Shown: positions 1 to 6,525 of the stretch, piece by piece
How positions within the stretch are numbered: the stretch's first letter is position 1
Layout of the letters: each line of letters begins with the position of its first letter
NCBI GenBank assembly: GCA_900770335.1
Contig: CAAGKD010000083.1
Location: 1 to 15,347, forward strand
DNA length: 15,347 nucleotides
Direction of reading: 5' to 3'
From: an uncultured Sutterella sp.
GTDB taxonomy: Bacteria; Pseudomonadota; Gammaproteobacteria; Burkholderiales; Burkholderiaceae_F
The notes under the pieces: model-generated
Databases searched by the model: none
Told to the model about the DNA's origin: nothing
The model's input: only the letters and a program-made list of their open reading frames with translations
Program-made: the position numbers and the translations under genes

Positions 1-345
1 GGCGAAGCCGTGGGCTACGGCTCGCGCTGGGGCGCGAAGCGCCCCCCGCGCATCGCCGTCGTCGCCTGCGGGTACGCGGACGGCTACCCCCGCTCGATGC
101 CCGACGGCGCGCCCGTCTGGGTGGAGGGGAGGATCGCGCCCCTCACGGGCGCGGTCTCGATGGACATGCTCGAGATCGACGTCACGGACATTCCCGAGGC
201 GAAGCTCGGGAGCGCCGTCGAGCTCTGGGGCCGGAACCTTCCGGTCAACCGTGTCGCGGCCGCCTGCGGCACGATCGGCTATGAGCTCCTGTGCGCCCTG
301 GCGCGCCGCGTGCCGATCGTCCTGCGCGAGCGCGAGGAGGACTGA
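1..345 (+). CDS. alr: Alanine racemase, C-terminal part (5' end outside window)
   Basis: This is the last 114 codons of a PLP-dependent alanine racemase, which interconverts L- and D-alanine in the cytoplasm and supplies D-Ala for peptidoglycan. The reading frame is open from base 1, so the gene continues to the left, and the GTG at 10 is internal rather than a start. Visible family marks are GYADGYPR, whose Tyr is the second catalytic base reaching the active site of the partner subunit, VSMDM, the substrate-side Met-Asp loop, and IGYELLCAL near the C terminus. The N-terminal TIM barrel with the PLP lysine is not in the window. The stop TGA shares its final A with the ATG of radA, so the two genes are probably translationally coupled. 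Confidence 0.95.
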   Translation, partial: GEAVGYGSRWGAKRPPRIAVVACGYADGYPRSMPDGAPVWVEGRIAPLTGAVSMDMLEIDVTDIPEAKLGSAVELWGRNLPVNRVAAACGTIGYELLCALARRVPIVLREREED

Positions 346-1727
346 TGGCCAAGCGCGACCGCGTCGAGTTCGTCTGCTCCGAATGCGGAGGCACGACCAT
401 CAAGTGGCAGGGCCAGTGCCCGCACTGCAAGGCCTGGAACACGCTGCAGGAGTTCCGCGTTCCGACGGGAACGGCCGGACGCTACGGCGCGGACGCAAGG
501 TCCGGGCGCGGGTTCGTCGACACGACGGGCGCCCTGCAGGAGCTCTCCGACGTCACCGCCGAGGAGCTGCCGCGCGTCGTCACGGGGCTCTCGGAATTTG
601 ACCGCGTGATGGGCGGCGGCCTCGTGCGCGGAGGCGTGTCCCTGATCGGCGGCGACCCGGGCATCGGCAAGTCGACGCTGCTCCTGCAGGTGATGGCGCG
701 CCTCGTCGCCTCGCAGGTCAAGTGCGTCTACGTCTCGGGCGAGGAGAGCGCCTCGCAGATCGCCCTGCGCGCGCAGCGCCTGCAGCTCCCCCTCGGGGGC
801 CTCATGCTCATGAGCGAGATCGAGCTCGAAAAAATCGAGGCCGTGATCACGGAGAAGAAGCCCGAGTTCCTCGTCATCGACTCGATCCAGACGCTCTTCT
901 CGGGGGCGCTTGAGAGCGCCCCGGGGTCCGTGTCGCAGGTGCGCGAGTGCGCGGCGCGATTGACGCGCATCGCCAAGACCACCGGCACGACGCTCTTCTT
1001 CGTCGGGCACGTCACGAAGGACGGGGCCCTCGCGGGCCCGCGCATCCTCGAGCACATCGTCGACACGGTGCTCTACTTCGAGGGCGACACGCACTCGAAC
1101 TTCCGCCTCATCCGCGCGTTCAAGAACCGCTTCGGCGCCGTCAACGAGCTCGGCGTCTTCGCGATGACCGACCACGGCCTGCGGGGTGTCACGAACCCCT
1201 CGGCGATCTTCTTGTCCGAGTACAAGTCGAGCGTTCCGGGCTCGACGGTCCTCGTGACCCAGGAGGGAACGCGGCCGCTTCTCGTCGAGATCCAGGCGCT
1301 CGTCGACGAAACCCATTCTCCCGCGCCGCGGCGCCTCGCGGTGGGCGTGGACAGTCAGCGCCTCGCGATGCTCCTCGCGGTGCTGCACCGGCACGCCGGC
1401 GTCGCGCTCTTTGACCAGGACGTGTTCGTGAACGCCGTCGGAGGCGTCAAGATCTCGGAGACCGCCGTGGACCTCGCGGTCCTCGTCGCGATCTGCTCGA
1501 GCCTGCGCGACAAGCCCCTTGAGCGGGGTCTCGTCGTCTTCGGCGAGGTGGGGCTCGCCGGCGAGATCCGCCCCGCCCCTCGCGGGCAGGAGCGCCTGAG
1601 GGAGGCCGCGAAGCTCGGGTTCTCCAAGGCGTTGATTCCTCGCGCCAACGCGCCGAGGCAGCCCGTCGAGGGCCTCAAGGTGATCGCCGTCGACCGGCTC
1701 TCCGACGCCCTCGCGGCGGTTTTCTGA
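345..1727 (+). CDS. radA: DNA repair protein RadA (Sms), branch-migration ATPase
   Basis: The product is 460 residues, the usual RadA length. RadA is a hexameric DnaB-like helicase that processes recombination intermediates with RecA. Domains in order: a C4 zinc finger (C11, C14, C25, C28), a RecA-like ATPase with Walker A GDPGIGKST at 103-111 and Walker B FLVIDS at 175-180, the diagnostic KNRFG motif at 260-264, and a Lon-protease-like C-terminal domain from about residue 300 that serves as a scaffold and not a protease. The ATG at 345 is chosen over an upstream in-frame ATG at 291 because it starts right at the zinc-finger leader, has a strong Shine-Dalgarno sequence (GAGGAGG) just upstream and overlaps the alr stop by one base. 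It is probably co-transcribed with alr. Confidence 0.97.
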   Translation: MAKRDRVEFVCSECGGTTIKWQGQCPHCKAWNTLQEFRVPTGTAGRYGADARSGRGFVDTTGALQELSDVTAEELPRVVTGLSEFDRVMGGGLVRGGVSLIGGDPGIGKSTLLLQVMARLVASQVKCVYVSGEESASQIALRAQRLQLPLGGLMLMSEIELEKIEAVITEKKPEFLVIDSIQTLFSGALESAPGSVSQVRECAARLTRIAKTTGTTLFFVGHVTKDGALAGPRILEHIVDTVLYFEGDTHSNFRLIRAFKNRFGAVNELGVFAMTDHGLRGVTNPSAIFLSEYKSSVPGSTVLVTQEGTRPLLVEIQALVDETHSPAPRRLAVGVDSQRLAMLLAVLHRHAGVALFDQDVFVNAVGGVKISETAVDLAVLVAICSSLRDKPLERGLVVFGEVGLAGEIRPAPRGQERLREAAKLGFSKALIPRANAPRQPVEGLKVIAVDRLSDALAAVF

Positions 1728-1789
1728 GCGCTCTTCTGAGCGGGCGTCTGAGACGCCTCGGCCGCCTCAGTCGCCTCAATCGCCTCAGC
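1722..1789. repeat. Short tandem repeats at and after the radA stop
   Basis: TTCTGAGCG occurs at 1722-1730 and 1734-1742, the first copy covering the radA stop. A perfect palindrome GGCGTCT-G-AGACGCC follows at 1743-1757. Four tandem 9-bp units of the form CGCCTCRRY lie at 1754-1762, 1763-1771, 1772-1780 and 1781-1789. This is non-coding simple-sequence DNA just ahead of the radA terminator, and no function is evident. Confidence 0.7.
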
Positions 1790-1817
1790 CGTCGTCTGAA
1801 TCGCCGCTCGATTCTGG

Positions 1818-1858
1818 AAGGCCCTTCGGGAAGGATCTCCTCCGAGGGCCTTTCTTTC
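1818..1858 (+). terminator. Rho-independent terminator after radA
   Basis: AAGGCCCT (1818-1825) pairs perfectly with AGGGCCTT (1845-1852) around a 19-base loop that can partly pair with itself. A pyrimidine-rich TTTCTTTC run follows. It is placed to end the alr-radA transcript. Confidence 0.7.
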
Positions 1859-1922
1859 GCCGGCGGTAGCGTTTGGTTGCGAATCCGGACCGATCCGAGG
1901 GAGAAGCCTCGCGCTTTTCCCC

Positions 1923-1951
1923 GTGACCCGGAGCGCCCGCGTCCGTAGAAT
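1923..1951 (+). promoter_or_regulatory. Putative sigma70 promoter for the UreE-like gene
   Basis: GTGACC (1923-1928) and TAGAAT (1946-1951) are separated by 17 bases, matching the -35 at 4 of 6 and the -10 at 5 of 6 positions. The leader to the ATG at 2107 would be about 150 bases, and includes the GC-rich self-complementary stretch CTCCG-GCC-CGGAG. The rest of the 1728-2106 gap holds only the repeats, the terminator and this signal; the open frame across 1923-2165 does not look like a protein. Confidence 0.4.
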
Positions 1952-2106
1952 GGCAGGGTTGCTTTCTCGGGCTCCGGCCCGGAGGGCCGGCATTCCGGCG
2001 GGGCGCCGGAAGGATGGCTTCAGGTCTTCTGAAGGCTTTCCCAAAAGCATCGCGCCCCCGGAGGGGCTGGTCATGCGCCGGAGCTCTGATATCTCAGGAT
2101 TGACTC

Positions 2107-2820
2107 ATGACCACGCTTACCAAGCTTCTTCCGGCTCAGGCCGCCCCCGCCCAGACGGTTCTTGACAAGGCCCACGCCCTGCCCCTCACGTCCGCCGAGC
2201 GCGCCGTTCTCCCCGAGACGATCCACGCCCCGACGGGCGACGTCACGCTCGCCGTTCCGGCCGACCAGCGCCGTCCCGTTGAAGTGGGCGACTGCTTCAT
2301 CGACGAGAAGGGCGCCTTCTGGGCCGTCCGTCCCGCCGTCGAGAAGGTTCTTCACGTCACGGGCGACCTCAACGTTCTTCGCGAGGCCGCCGGGGCCCTG
2401 ATCAACCGCGGCGTGCGCCTCGCGCAGGTCGACGAGGGATTTGCGGTGCTGCCGCTGCCCAATCTCGCTCAGATGCTCGAGATGGTCGGCCTTGAGGTGA
2501 AGGCCGTCGAGGCGCCTTTCGATCCGATCCAGTTCCGCGACGAGCCCGAGGAGGGCTGCGGCTGTGGATGCGGCTGCGGCGGGCATCACCATCATCATGA
2601 GGAGGGCGAGTGCGGCTGCGGGTGCGGCGGACACCATCATCATCACGATGACGAAGCGTGCGAATGCGGGTGCGGCCATCACCACCACGATCACGAGGAG
2701 GGTGAATGCTGCTGCGGCCACGATCACGCGCATCACCACGGCCATGAGGAGGGCGAGTGCTGCTGCGGGCACCATCATGACCATGAGCATCATCATGAGG
2801 AGGAGCCGAAGAAGGCCTGA
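2107..2820 (+). CDS. UreE-like metallochaperone with long Cys/His metal-binding tail
   Basis: The protein is 237 residues. Residues about 25-140 have the layout of urease accessory protein UreE: an N-terminal beta domain with VPADQRRPVEVGD, then a ferredoxin-like C-terminal domain ending LAQMLEMVGLEVKAVEAPFDP, which matches the UreE pattern of a DML..LGL segment and then EAPF(E/D)P. UreE binds nickel and hands it to the urease maturation complex. Two things are unusual. The conserved NRH motif, whose His binds the interfacial nickel in known UreE dimers, reads NRG here (residues 100-102). The tail (about 148-237) carries 28 His and 16 Cys in about five blocks of acidic, Cys-Gly and His runs. 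No urease genes are in the window, so nickel, zinc or copper storage or delivery to another enzyme such as a hydrogenase is equally possible. The start is supported by AGGA at 2096-2099. The fold call is moderately sure, the client unknown. Confidence 0.75.
   Translation: MTTLTKLLPAQAAPAQTVLDKAHALPLTSAERAVLPETIHAPTGDVTLAVPADQRRPVEVGDCFIDEKGAFWAVRPAVEKVLHVTGDLNVLREAAGALINRGVRLAQVDEGFAVLPLPNLAQMLEMVGLEVKAVEAPFDPIQFRDEPEEGCGCGCGCGGHHHHHEEGECGCGCGGHHHHHDDEACECGCGHHHHDHEEGECCCGHDHAHHHGHEEGECCCGHHHDHEHHHEEEPKKA
2551..2796 (+). repeat. In-gene repeats encoding Cys-Gly / poly-His blocks
   Basis: About five degenerate units of 15-18 codons run in phase, each shaped as Glu-Glu-Gly-(Glu), then alternating or triple Cys with Gly, then four to five His with Asp or Glu. 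The first three units use Cys-Gly alternation and the last two use Cys-Cys-Cys-Gly. Codons are mixed (CAT/CAC, GGC/GGG/GGT), so the array is not a recent exact duplication. Confidence 0.85.
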
Positions 2821-2909
2821 TCGATTCGAACGGGCTGGCTCGGTTCCGGCCTTTCTCTGAAGCTGCTGAGGAAGGTCGCTCCCCGAAGATCCGCACGGGC
2901 GTGGCCAGG

Positions 2910-2927
2910 CCGGTCGGAGACGACCGG
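2910..2927 (+). other. GNRA-capped hairpin in the 3' UTR of the UreE-like gene
   Basis: CCGGTCG (2910-2916), loop GAGA, CGACCGG (2921-2927): a perfect 7-bp stem with a GNRA-type tetraloop. It is followed by two GC palindromes, GGGCGCCC and GCCCGCGGGC. It lies 37 bases before the terminator, in an otherwise empty 3' region (2821-2964). Confidence 0.55.
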
Positions 2928-2964
2928 ACGGGCGCCCGCCCGCGGGCTGGGGAGCCAAAAAACA

Positions 2965-3009
2965 AAAAGCGCGACGCTTCTCTTCGGGGCGTCGCGCTTT
3001 TGCGCTTTT
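2965..3009. terminator. Strong bidirectional terminator
   Basis: AAAAGCGCGACGC (2965-2977) and GCGTCGCGCTTTT (2989-3001) form a perfect 13-bp stem with an 11-base loop. A T run (GCGCTTTTT, to 3009) follows on the plus side, and an A-rich flank (AAAAAACAAAAA) gives a U tract on the minus side. It ends the UreE-like transcript from the left and the tRNA-Leu transcript from the right. Confidence 0.92.
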
Positions 3010-3065
3010 TCGGAGCCGGGCAGGCGGTTCGGCGGAATGTCATCTCAACGAGCCCTCAGGCTCCT

Positions 3066-3149
3066 TGGTGCGCGAGGCCGGACTCGAACCGGCACGCCTG
3101 GGGCGTCAGGACCTAAACCTGGTGCGTCTACCAATTTCGCCACTCGCGC
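3066..3149 (-). tRNA. tRNA-Leu, anticodon UAG
   Basis: The minus strand folds as an 84-base class II tRNA with the acceptor stem GCGCGAG/CTCGCGC, discriminator A and an encoded CCA (3066-3068). The anticodon loop is TTTAGGT, giving UAG, which reads CUN leucine codons. The long variable arm is typical of tRNA-Leu, and the T arm carries GTTCGAGTC. The anticodon stem has a C-A mismatch at the 27-43 pair. The downstream terminator at 2965-3009 ends the transcript. Confidence 0.97.
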
Positions 3150-3163
3150 TTTCAGGAGGGGCA

Positions 3164-3193
3164 ATTCTATCCGAAGGCCGGGACGGGTGTGAC
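3164..3193 (-). promoter_or_regulatory. Putative promoter of tRNA-Leu
   Basis: On the minus strand GTCACA (3188-3193) and TAGAAT (3164-3169) are 18 bases apart. The -10 lies about 15 bases ahead of the mature tRNA 5' end, as expected for a tRNA gene with a very short leader. Confidence 0.45.
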
Positions 3194-3219
3194 GGGGCGC
3201 GAAGGCCCGAAAGCCAGAA

Positions 3220-3714
3220 ATGCATGCGAGCGGCGATTCCAGGCGGGAGCGGAGGGAGGCAGGCAGGAGAAAGAGCCGCGCGGAGACCCTCGCCGGGGCT
3301 TCACGGCCCGCAGTGCCGCCGGCGAGGGAGGCGCGTACGGACGGCAGAAGACGTCCGTCCTTTGCTCCGGACGAGAAGCGCCGCCAGGCGCTTGAGCTCT
3401 TCGAGGTCGGGATCGGCTACATGCGCGCCGCCCGGGTGCTCGACCTCCCGACGAACACGCTGCGCGAATGGTCCGTCGCCTGGCGCGCGGGGCGATTTCG
3501 AACGCAGCTTCCCGAACGGCTCTACCGGTACCCGCGGGAGATGCGCGTGCGCGTGATCCGCATGCGGCTCACGGGGTCGACCTGGAAGGCGATCTCCGAG
3601 ACGACGGGCGTTCCGGTGAGCACCTGCCACAAGTGGTTCGACGGGCACACGCGGAAGCCCGGACGCAAGCAGCAGGTCCTCGTCGTTCAGGAGAACGGGA
3701 CGCTCAAGCCCTGA
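3220..3714 (+). CDS. Small DNA-binding protein with two duplicated helix-turn-helix units (transposase-OrfA-like)
   Basis: The protein is up to 164 residues and contains two 33-residue units that align without gaps, residues 52-84 and 107-139. Shared positions are E1, R3, G13, P26, T29 and W33, with matched hydrophobics at 7, 9, 16 and 25. Each looks like the IS3/InsE-style helix-turn-helix at the N terminus of transposases, but no DDE catalytic domain follows and no terminal inverted repeats are visible, so this is an orphan DNA-binding protein and not a working insertion sequence. The first 45 residues are Arg-rich and low-complexity. The ATG at 3220 has only a distant AAGG, and a GTG at 3313 is an alternative start. 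The 3' end overlaps the convergent LysR gene by 11 bases. The target and role are unknown. Confidence 0.6.
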   Translation: MHASGDSRRERREAGRRKSRAETLAGASRPAVPPAREARTDGRRRPSFAPDEKRRQALELFEVGIGYMRAARVLDLPTNTLREWSVAWRAGRFRTQLPERLYRYPREMRVRVIRMRLTGSTWKAISETTGVPVSTCHKWFDGHTRKPGRKQQVLVVQENGTLKP

Positions 3715-4699
3715 CAGGCTCCCGGCGTCTTGCCGCGTACGCGGCCTTCACGAGGCGCCAGCCCTCGTCGCGCCGCTCGGTCATGAGCTGGCTCACGGCC
3801 GTGGAGAGCCACATGGCCACGGTCTCGGCGCGCGTGGGGGCGTTCTCCGGCGTGCGGTAGATGTAGCGGTAGCTCCAGGGGTCCCGGACCCAGCCCTCGA
3901 GGATGGGCACGAGCTGTCCGGACCGCAATGCCTCGAGCGCCATGCTCACGGGAAGGTCCGCGGTGATGCCGTTCCCGCGGACGGCTTCGTCAAGGATGAG
4001 GTCCATATCGGCGAAGTCCGCGGACTGGCGCCATTCAGGGATCACGCCTTCGCCGCTGCGCCAGAGCATCCGGCTTTGAGGGAACGAGTGTCCGGACCGC
4101 AGGAGACCGAAGTGCCGCGAGAGCTCCGCAGGGGTGCGCGGCTCGCCATGGGCCGCAAGGTACTCCGGCGACGCGAGGACGACCGTCGTGGCGCTCGGGC
4201 CTGCGAAGAAAGTGAGCTTCGGGTTCGACGGCTCGAGAGGCGAGATGAGAATGTCGCAGCGCCCCGCTAGCACATCTTCCTCGGTGAGGTCCGCCGACAC
4301 GGAGACCGAGACGTCGGGCGCGAACGCCCGCAGGGGCTCGCCGAGGAAGGGCGAGACGAAGTGCCTGAGGAACCCCACCGGCCCCGAGATGCGGATGAGG
4401 CCGGGGTTGCGGGACGCCTCGGCGGGCTCCCTGAGCTTTCCAAGCTTGGACTCGAACGAGCGCAGGGACCCGCGGAGCAGCGCATGCGCGGCGCGGCCCT
4501 TGGCGGTGAGTTCGACGGGACGCTTCGTGCGGTCGAAGAGCGGCTCGCCCAAGGCGCGCTCGAGCGCCTGGATCGAACGGGTCACGTGGGAGGTCGGGCG
4601 GTTGAGCTCGATCGCCGCCCGGGCGAAGCACCCCTTCTCAGCAAGCTTGAAGAAGACGCGCCAGAGCGCAAGGTTCTCGAGGTGGCTGGTGTCGGTCAT
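3704..4699 (-). CDS. LysR-family transcriptional regulator
   Basis: The protein is 331 residues, a normal length for LysR-type regulators. The N-terminal winged helix-turn-helix (about 6-65) shows the family pattern FFKLAEKGCFARAAIELNRPTSHVTRSIQALERALG in outline, then PLFDRTKRPVELTAKG and a linker helix. From about residue 93 follows a periplasmic-binding-protein-like effector domain with LIRISGP, ILISPLEP and a P-EYLAAHGEP segment. The ATG at 4699 is chosen because the helix-turn-helix starts right after it; the open frame continues upstream to 4828 but would cover the regulatory gap. No good Shine-Dalgarno sequence is seen. It is divergent from the reductase gene and very probably controls it and itself through the box at 4723-4743. 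The ligand is unknown, perhaps the substrate of the reductase. Confidence 0.9.
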   Translation of the reverse strand: MTDTSHLENLALWRVFFKLAEKGCFARAAIELNRPTSHVTRSIQALERALGEPLFDRTKRPVELTAKGRAAHALLRGSLRSFESKLGKLREPAEASRNPGLIRISGPVGFLRHFVSPFLGEPLRAFAPDVSVSVSADLTEEDVLAGRCDILISPLEPSNPKLTFFAGPSATTVVLASPEYLAAHGEPRTPAELSRHFGLLRSGHSFPQSRMLWRSGEGVIPEWRQSADFADMDLILDEAVRGNGITADLPVSMALEALRSGQLVPILEGWVRDPWSYRYIYRTPENAPTRAETVAMWLSTAVSQLMTERRDEGWRLVKAAYAARRREPVRA

Positions 4700-4722
4700 G
4701 GCGGGGTTTTCGAGAGGATTGT

Positions 4723-4743
4723 TCGTTGCAGAAAGCGCAACGA
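4723..4743. promoter_or_regulatory. LysR-type operator (T-N11-A, perfect 7-bp inverted repeat)
   Basis: TCGTTGC (4723-4729), a 7-base spacer AGAAAGC, and GCAACGA (4737-4743) form a perfect dyad. T4727 and A4739 sit symmetrically with 11 bases between them, the LysR-box signature. The site lies 24 bases from the regulator start and about 42 bases ahead of the reductase -10, the usual place for a recognition-binding site that both represses the regulator gene and activates the divergent one. Confidence 0.7.
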
Positions 4744-4784
4744 CTTGTTTCGCGGGAAGTGTATCCCGGGCCGGGGGTGGAAGG

Positions 4785-4790
4785 TATTCT
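4785..4790 (+). promoter_or_regulatory. Putative -10 element of the reductase promoter
   Basis: TATTCT (4785-4790) matches the sigma70 -10 at 4 of 6 positions. At a 17-base spacing the -35 place (4762-4767) is poor, as is common for promoters that need an activator. Transcription would start near 4797. Confidence 0.4.
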
Positions 4791-4797
4791 GAAAAGG

Positions 4798-4818
4798 TGT
4801 CCTCGAGACCGGAGGACA
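4798..4818. promoter_or_regulatory. Second 7-7-7 inverted repeat at the reductase transcription start
   Basis: TGTCCTC (4798-4804), spacer GAGACCG, GAGGACA (4812-4818) is a perfect dyad with the same arm and spacer lengths as the LysR box, centred 75 bp from it. It lacks the T-N11-A signature and differs in sequence, so it may be an operator for a different protein or a hairpin at the very 5' end of the mRNA. Confidence 0.45.
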
Positions 4819-4884
4819 GGAAAAACACCGATGCCCTCCGATGCGGACCGACGCGTCAGGAGAGGCTCAACAAAGGAGAAGAAC

Positions 4885-6390
4885 ATGACAGCGATCACGC
4901 GCAGAAACTTTCTCTCGGGCTCCGTCGCGGGCGTTCTCGCCGCGGCCGCCCCGATGGCGATGTCCGCCTCCGCTCCCGAGAGCTGGGACGAGACGGTGGA
5001 CGTCATCGTCGTCGGCTCGGGCTTCGCGGGACTCACCGCGGCCTACGTCGCGAAGAAGGCCGGCGCCAACGTCATCGTCCTCGAGAAGATGAGGACCTAC
5101 GGCGGCAACTCGATCATCAACGGCGGCATCATGGGCGTGCCGGGCACGGAGATCCAGAAGGAGAAGGGCATCAAGGATTCGCCCGAGCTCATGATGGAGG
5201 ACATGCTCAAGGCGGGCCTGCAGATGAACCACCCCGACAAGGTCCGCGCGCTCTGCGAGGAGGCCTATCCCGCCTACCGCATGCTCGTCGACGAGCTCGG
5301 CGTCGAGTTCAGCAAGACCATCCTGAAGCACGAGGGCGGCCACTCCGTCCCGCGGAGCCTCTTCACGATCAACGGCTCGGGCTCGGAGATCGTCAGAAAG
5401 CTCGCCGCGGGCCTTGAGAAGCTCGGCGTCAAGCCGCGCCTGCGCACGATCATGGACCGGATCGTTCTCGACGACTCGGGCCGCGTCATCGGACTCGAGG
5501 TTCGCGAGGGCTGGCGGATCGACCGTCCGGAGTCCGGCAAGAGGAAGACCATCCGCGCGACGAAGGGCGTCATCCTCGCCTACGGCGGCTTCGGCGCGGA
5601 CGTCGCGTACCGCTCGATGTTCGACCCCAAGCTCGGCGAGAAGTTCCAGACCACGAACCAGCCCGGCGCCACGGCCGAGGGTTGGCGCGAGGCGGCCGCC
5701 ATCGGCGTGCAGATGATCCAGAACGACTGGATCCAGTGCCTGCCCTACACAAGCCCTGACGAGCCGGGCTTCGGCATCGGCTGGGCCTGGGCGGGCCACA
5801 CGCAGGCCTACGGCTTCTGGATTGACGCGAAGACGGGCGAGCGCTTCGTCAACGAACTCGCCGACCGCAAGATCCGCTGCGACGCGATCATCGCGCACAA
5901 CAACCTCGGGCACGACTGCCTCTCGATCGGCGACCGCAAGACCGCGGACCTCTTCGAGAAGATCCGCCCGGGCTGGCTCAAGCGCACGCTCGAGCGCAAG
6001 GTCGTCTTCGAGTATCCGACGCTCGAGGCGCTCGCCGAGGCGCACGGCGTGCCGCTCGAGGTCCTCAGGAAGACCGTCGCGGGCGTCAATGAGTCCGTCG
6101 AGACGAAGAAGGACCCGCTCGGCCGCCGCGTCAACGAGGAGCTCAAGCCCCAAACGGACGGCCCTTGGTACGTGAGCCGCCTCTCGCCCAAGGTGCATCA
6201 CTGCATGGGCGGCATCCTCACGACGGCGAAGGCCGAGGTCGTGAGCGTGACGGGCAAGGTCATCCCGGGGCTCTATGCCGCGGGCGAATCCACGGGCGGC
6301 GTGCACGGCGCGGTGCGCCTCGGCTCGAACGCCATCACCGACTGCATCGCGAACGGCCGCATCGCCGGCCGCGAGGTGCTGAACGGCTGA
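4885..6390 (+). CDS. Tat-exported FAD-dependent reductase, flavocytochrome c / fumarate reductase family
   Basis: The protein is 501 residues. It starts with a twin-arginine signal (TRRNFLSG, Arg6-Arg7, then a hydrophobic Ala-rich stretch to about 30), so it is exported folded with FAD. GSGFAG at 44-49 with the acidic end at E67 is the FAD dinucleotide fold of FAD_binding_2. Family landmarks are GERFVNELADR (R328 aligns with the proton-delivering Arg of Shewanella fumarate reductase), VHHCMGG (H438/H439) and VRLGSNAITD (R478). The HPT segment carrying another substrate-binding His in fumarate reductases reads IQCLPY here (283-288), so fumarate is an unlikely substrate. The heme domain is not fused; the cytochrome encoded downstream would supply electrons. 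The ATG at 4885 has AAAGGAGAA just upstream. Substrate unknown; enzyme class confident. Confidence 0.9.
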   Translation: MTAITRRNFLSGSVAGVLAAAAPMAMSASAPESWDETVDVIVVGSGFAGLTAAYVAKKAGANVIVLEKMRTYGGNSIINGGIMGVPGTEIQKEKGIKDSPELMMEDMLKAGLQMNHPDKVRALCEEAYPAYRMLVDELGVEFSKTILKHEGGHSVPRSLFTINGSGSEIVRKLAAGLEKLGVKPRLRTIMDRIVLDDSGRVIGLEVREGWRIDRPESGKRKTIRATKGVILAYGGFGADVAYRSMFDPKLGEKFQTTNQPGATAEGWREAAAIGVQMIQNDWIQCLPYTSPDEPGFGIGWAWAGHTQAYGFWIDAKTGERFVNELADRKIRCDAIIAHNNLGHDCLSIGDRKTADLFEKIRPGWLKRTLERKVVFEYPTLEALAEAHGVPLEVLRKTVAGVNESVETKKDPLGRRVNEELKPQTDGPWYVSRLSPKVHHCMGGILTTAKAEVVSVTGKVIPGLYAAGESTGGVHGAVRLGSNAITDCIANGRIAGREVLNG

Positions 6391-6396
6391 TTGAGG

Positions 6397-6463
6397 GAAC
6401 GCATCCCGGAGCGCTCCGCATAGACCCCGCGGAGGCGCTCCGGCGACGGGCGTGATGCGGTTC
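6397..6463 (+). other. Intercistronic hairpin A (reductase-cytochrome gap)
   Basis: The inner stem pairs CGGAGCGC (6407-6414) plus TCCGC (6415-6419) with GCGGA (6429-6433) plus GCGCTCCG (6435-6442): 13 bp with one bulged G and a 9-base loop. An outer stem pairs GAACGCATC (6397-6405) with GATGCGGTTC (6454-6463), with one bulged G. It begins 7 bases after the reductase stop and has no T run, so it is more likely an mRNA-stability or processing element than an intrinsic terminator. Confidence 0.65.
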
Positions 6464-6465
6464 CG

Positions 6466-6525
6466 GGACAGGAGCCGGCAGGTGCGGCGCGAGGGCGTCA
6501 GGACTCCCGCGCCGCATTCCTGTCC
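6466..6525 (+). other. Intercistronic hairpin B (reductase-cytochrome gap)
   Basis: The outer stem is GGACAGGA (6466-6473) with TCCTGTCC (6518-6525), the inner stem TGCGGCGCG (6483-6491) with CGCGCCGCA (6508-6516), both perfect, with a 16-base apical loop. An alternative outer pairing, CCGGGAC (6463-6469) with GTCCCGG (6530-6536), also exists. It follows hairpin A directly and ends about 35 bases before the cytochrome ribosome binding site. No T run. Confidence 0.65.

Noticed and set aside
279..1394. 371-codon minus-strand open frame
   Set aside because: Shadow of radA with no recognisable motif or ribosome binding site.
1923..2165. 80-codon plus-strand open frame before the UreE-like gene
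   Set aside because: No ribosome binding site, low-complexity composition, and it overlaps a better-supported gene out of frame.
2071..2958. Minus-strand open frame with hydrophobic Met/Val/Ala repeats that looks like a membrane protein
   Set aside because: The hydrophobic runs are the complement of the His/Cys-coding repeats of the UreE-like gene.
3065..3556. Plus-strand open frame beginning with a VREAGLEPARLG-type sequence
   Set aside because: It is the antisense reading of the tRNA-Leu gene, a well-known false ORF, continuing out of frame into the HTH gene.
3220..3714. Complete insertion sequence
   Set aside because: HTH units resemble transposase heads, but there is no catalytic domain, terminal inverted repeat or target duplication.
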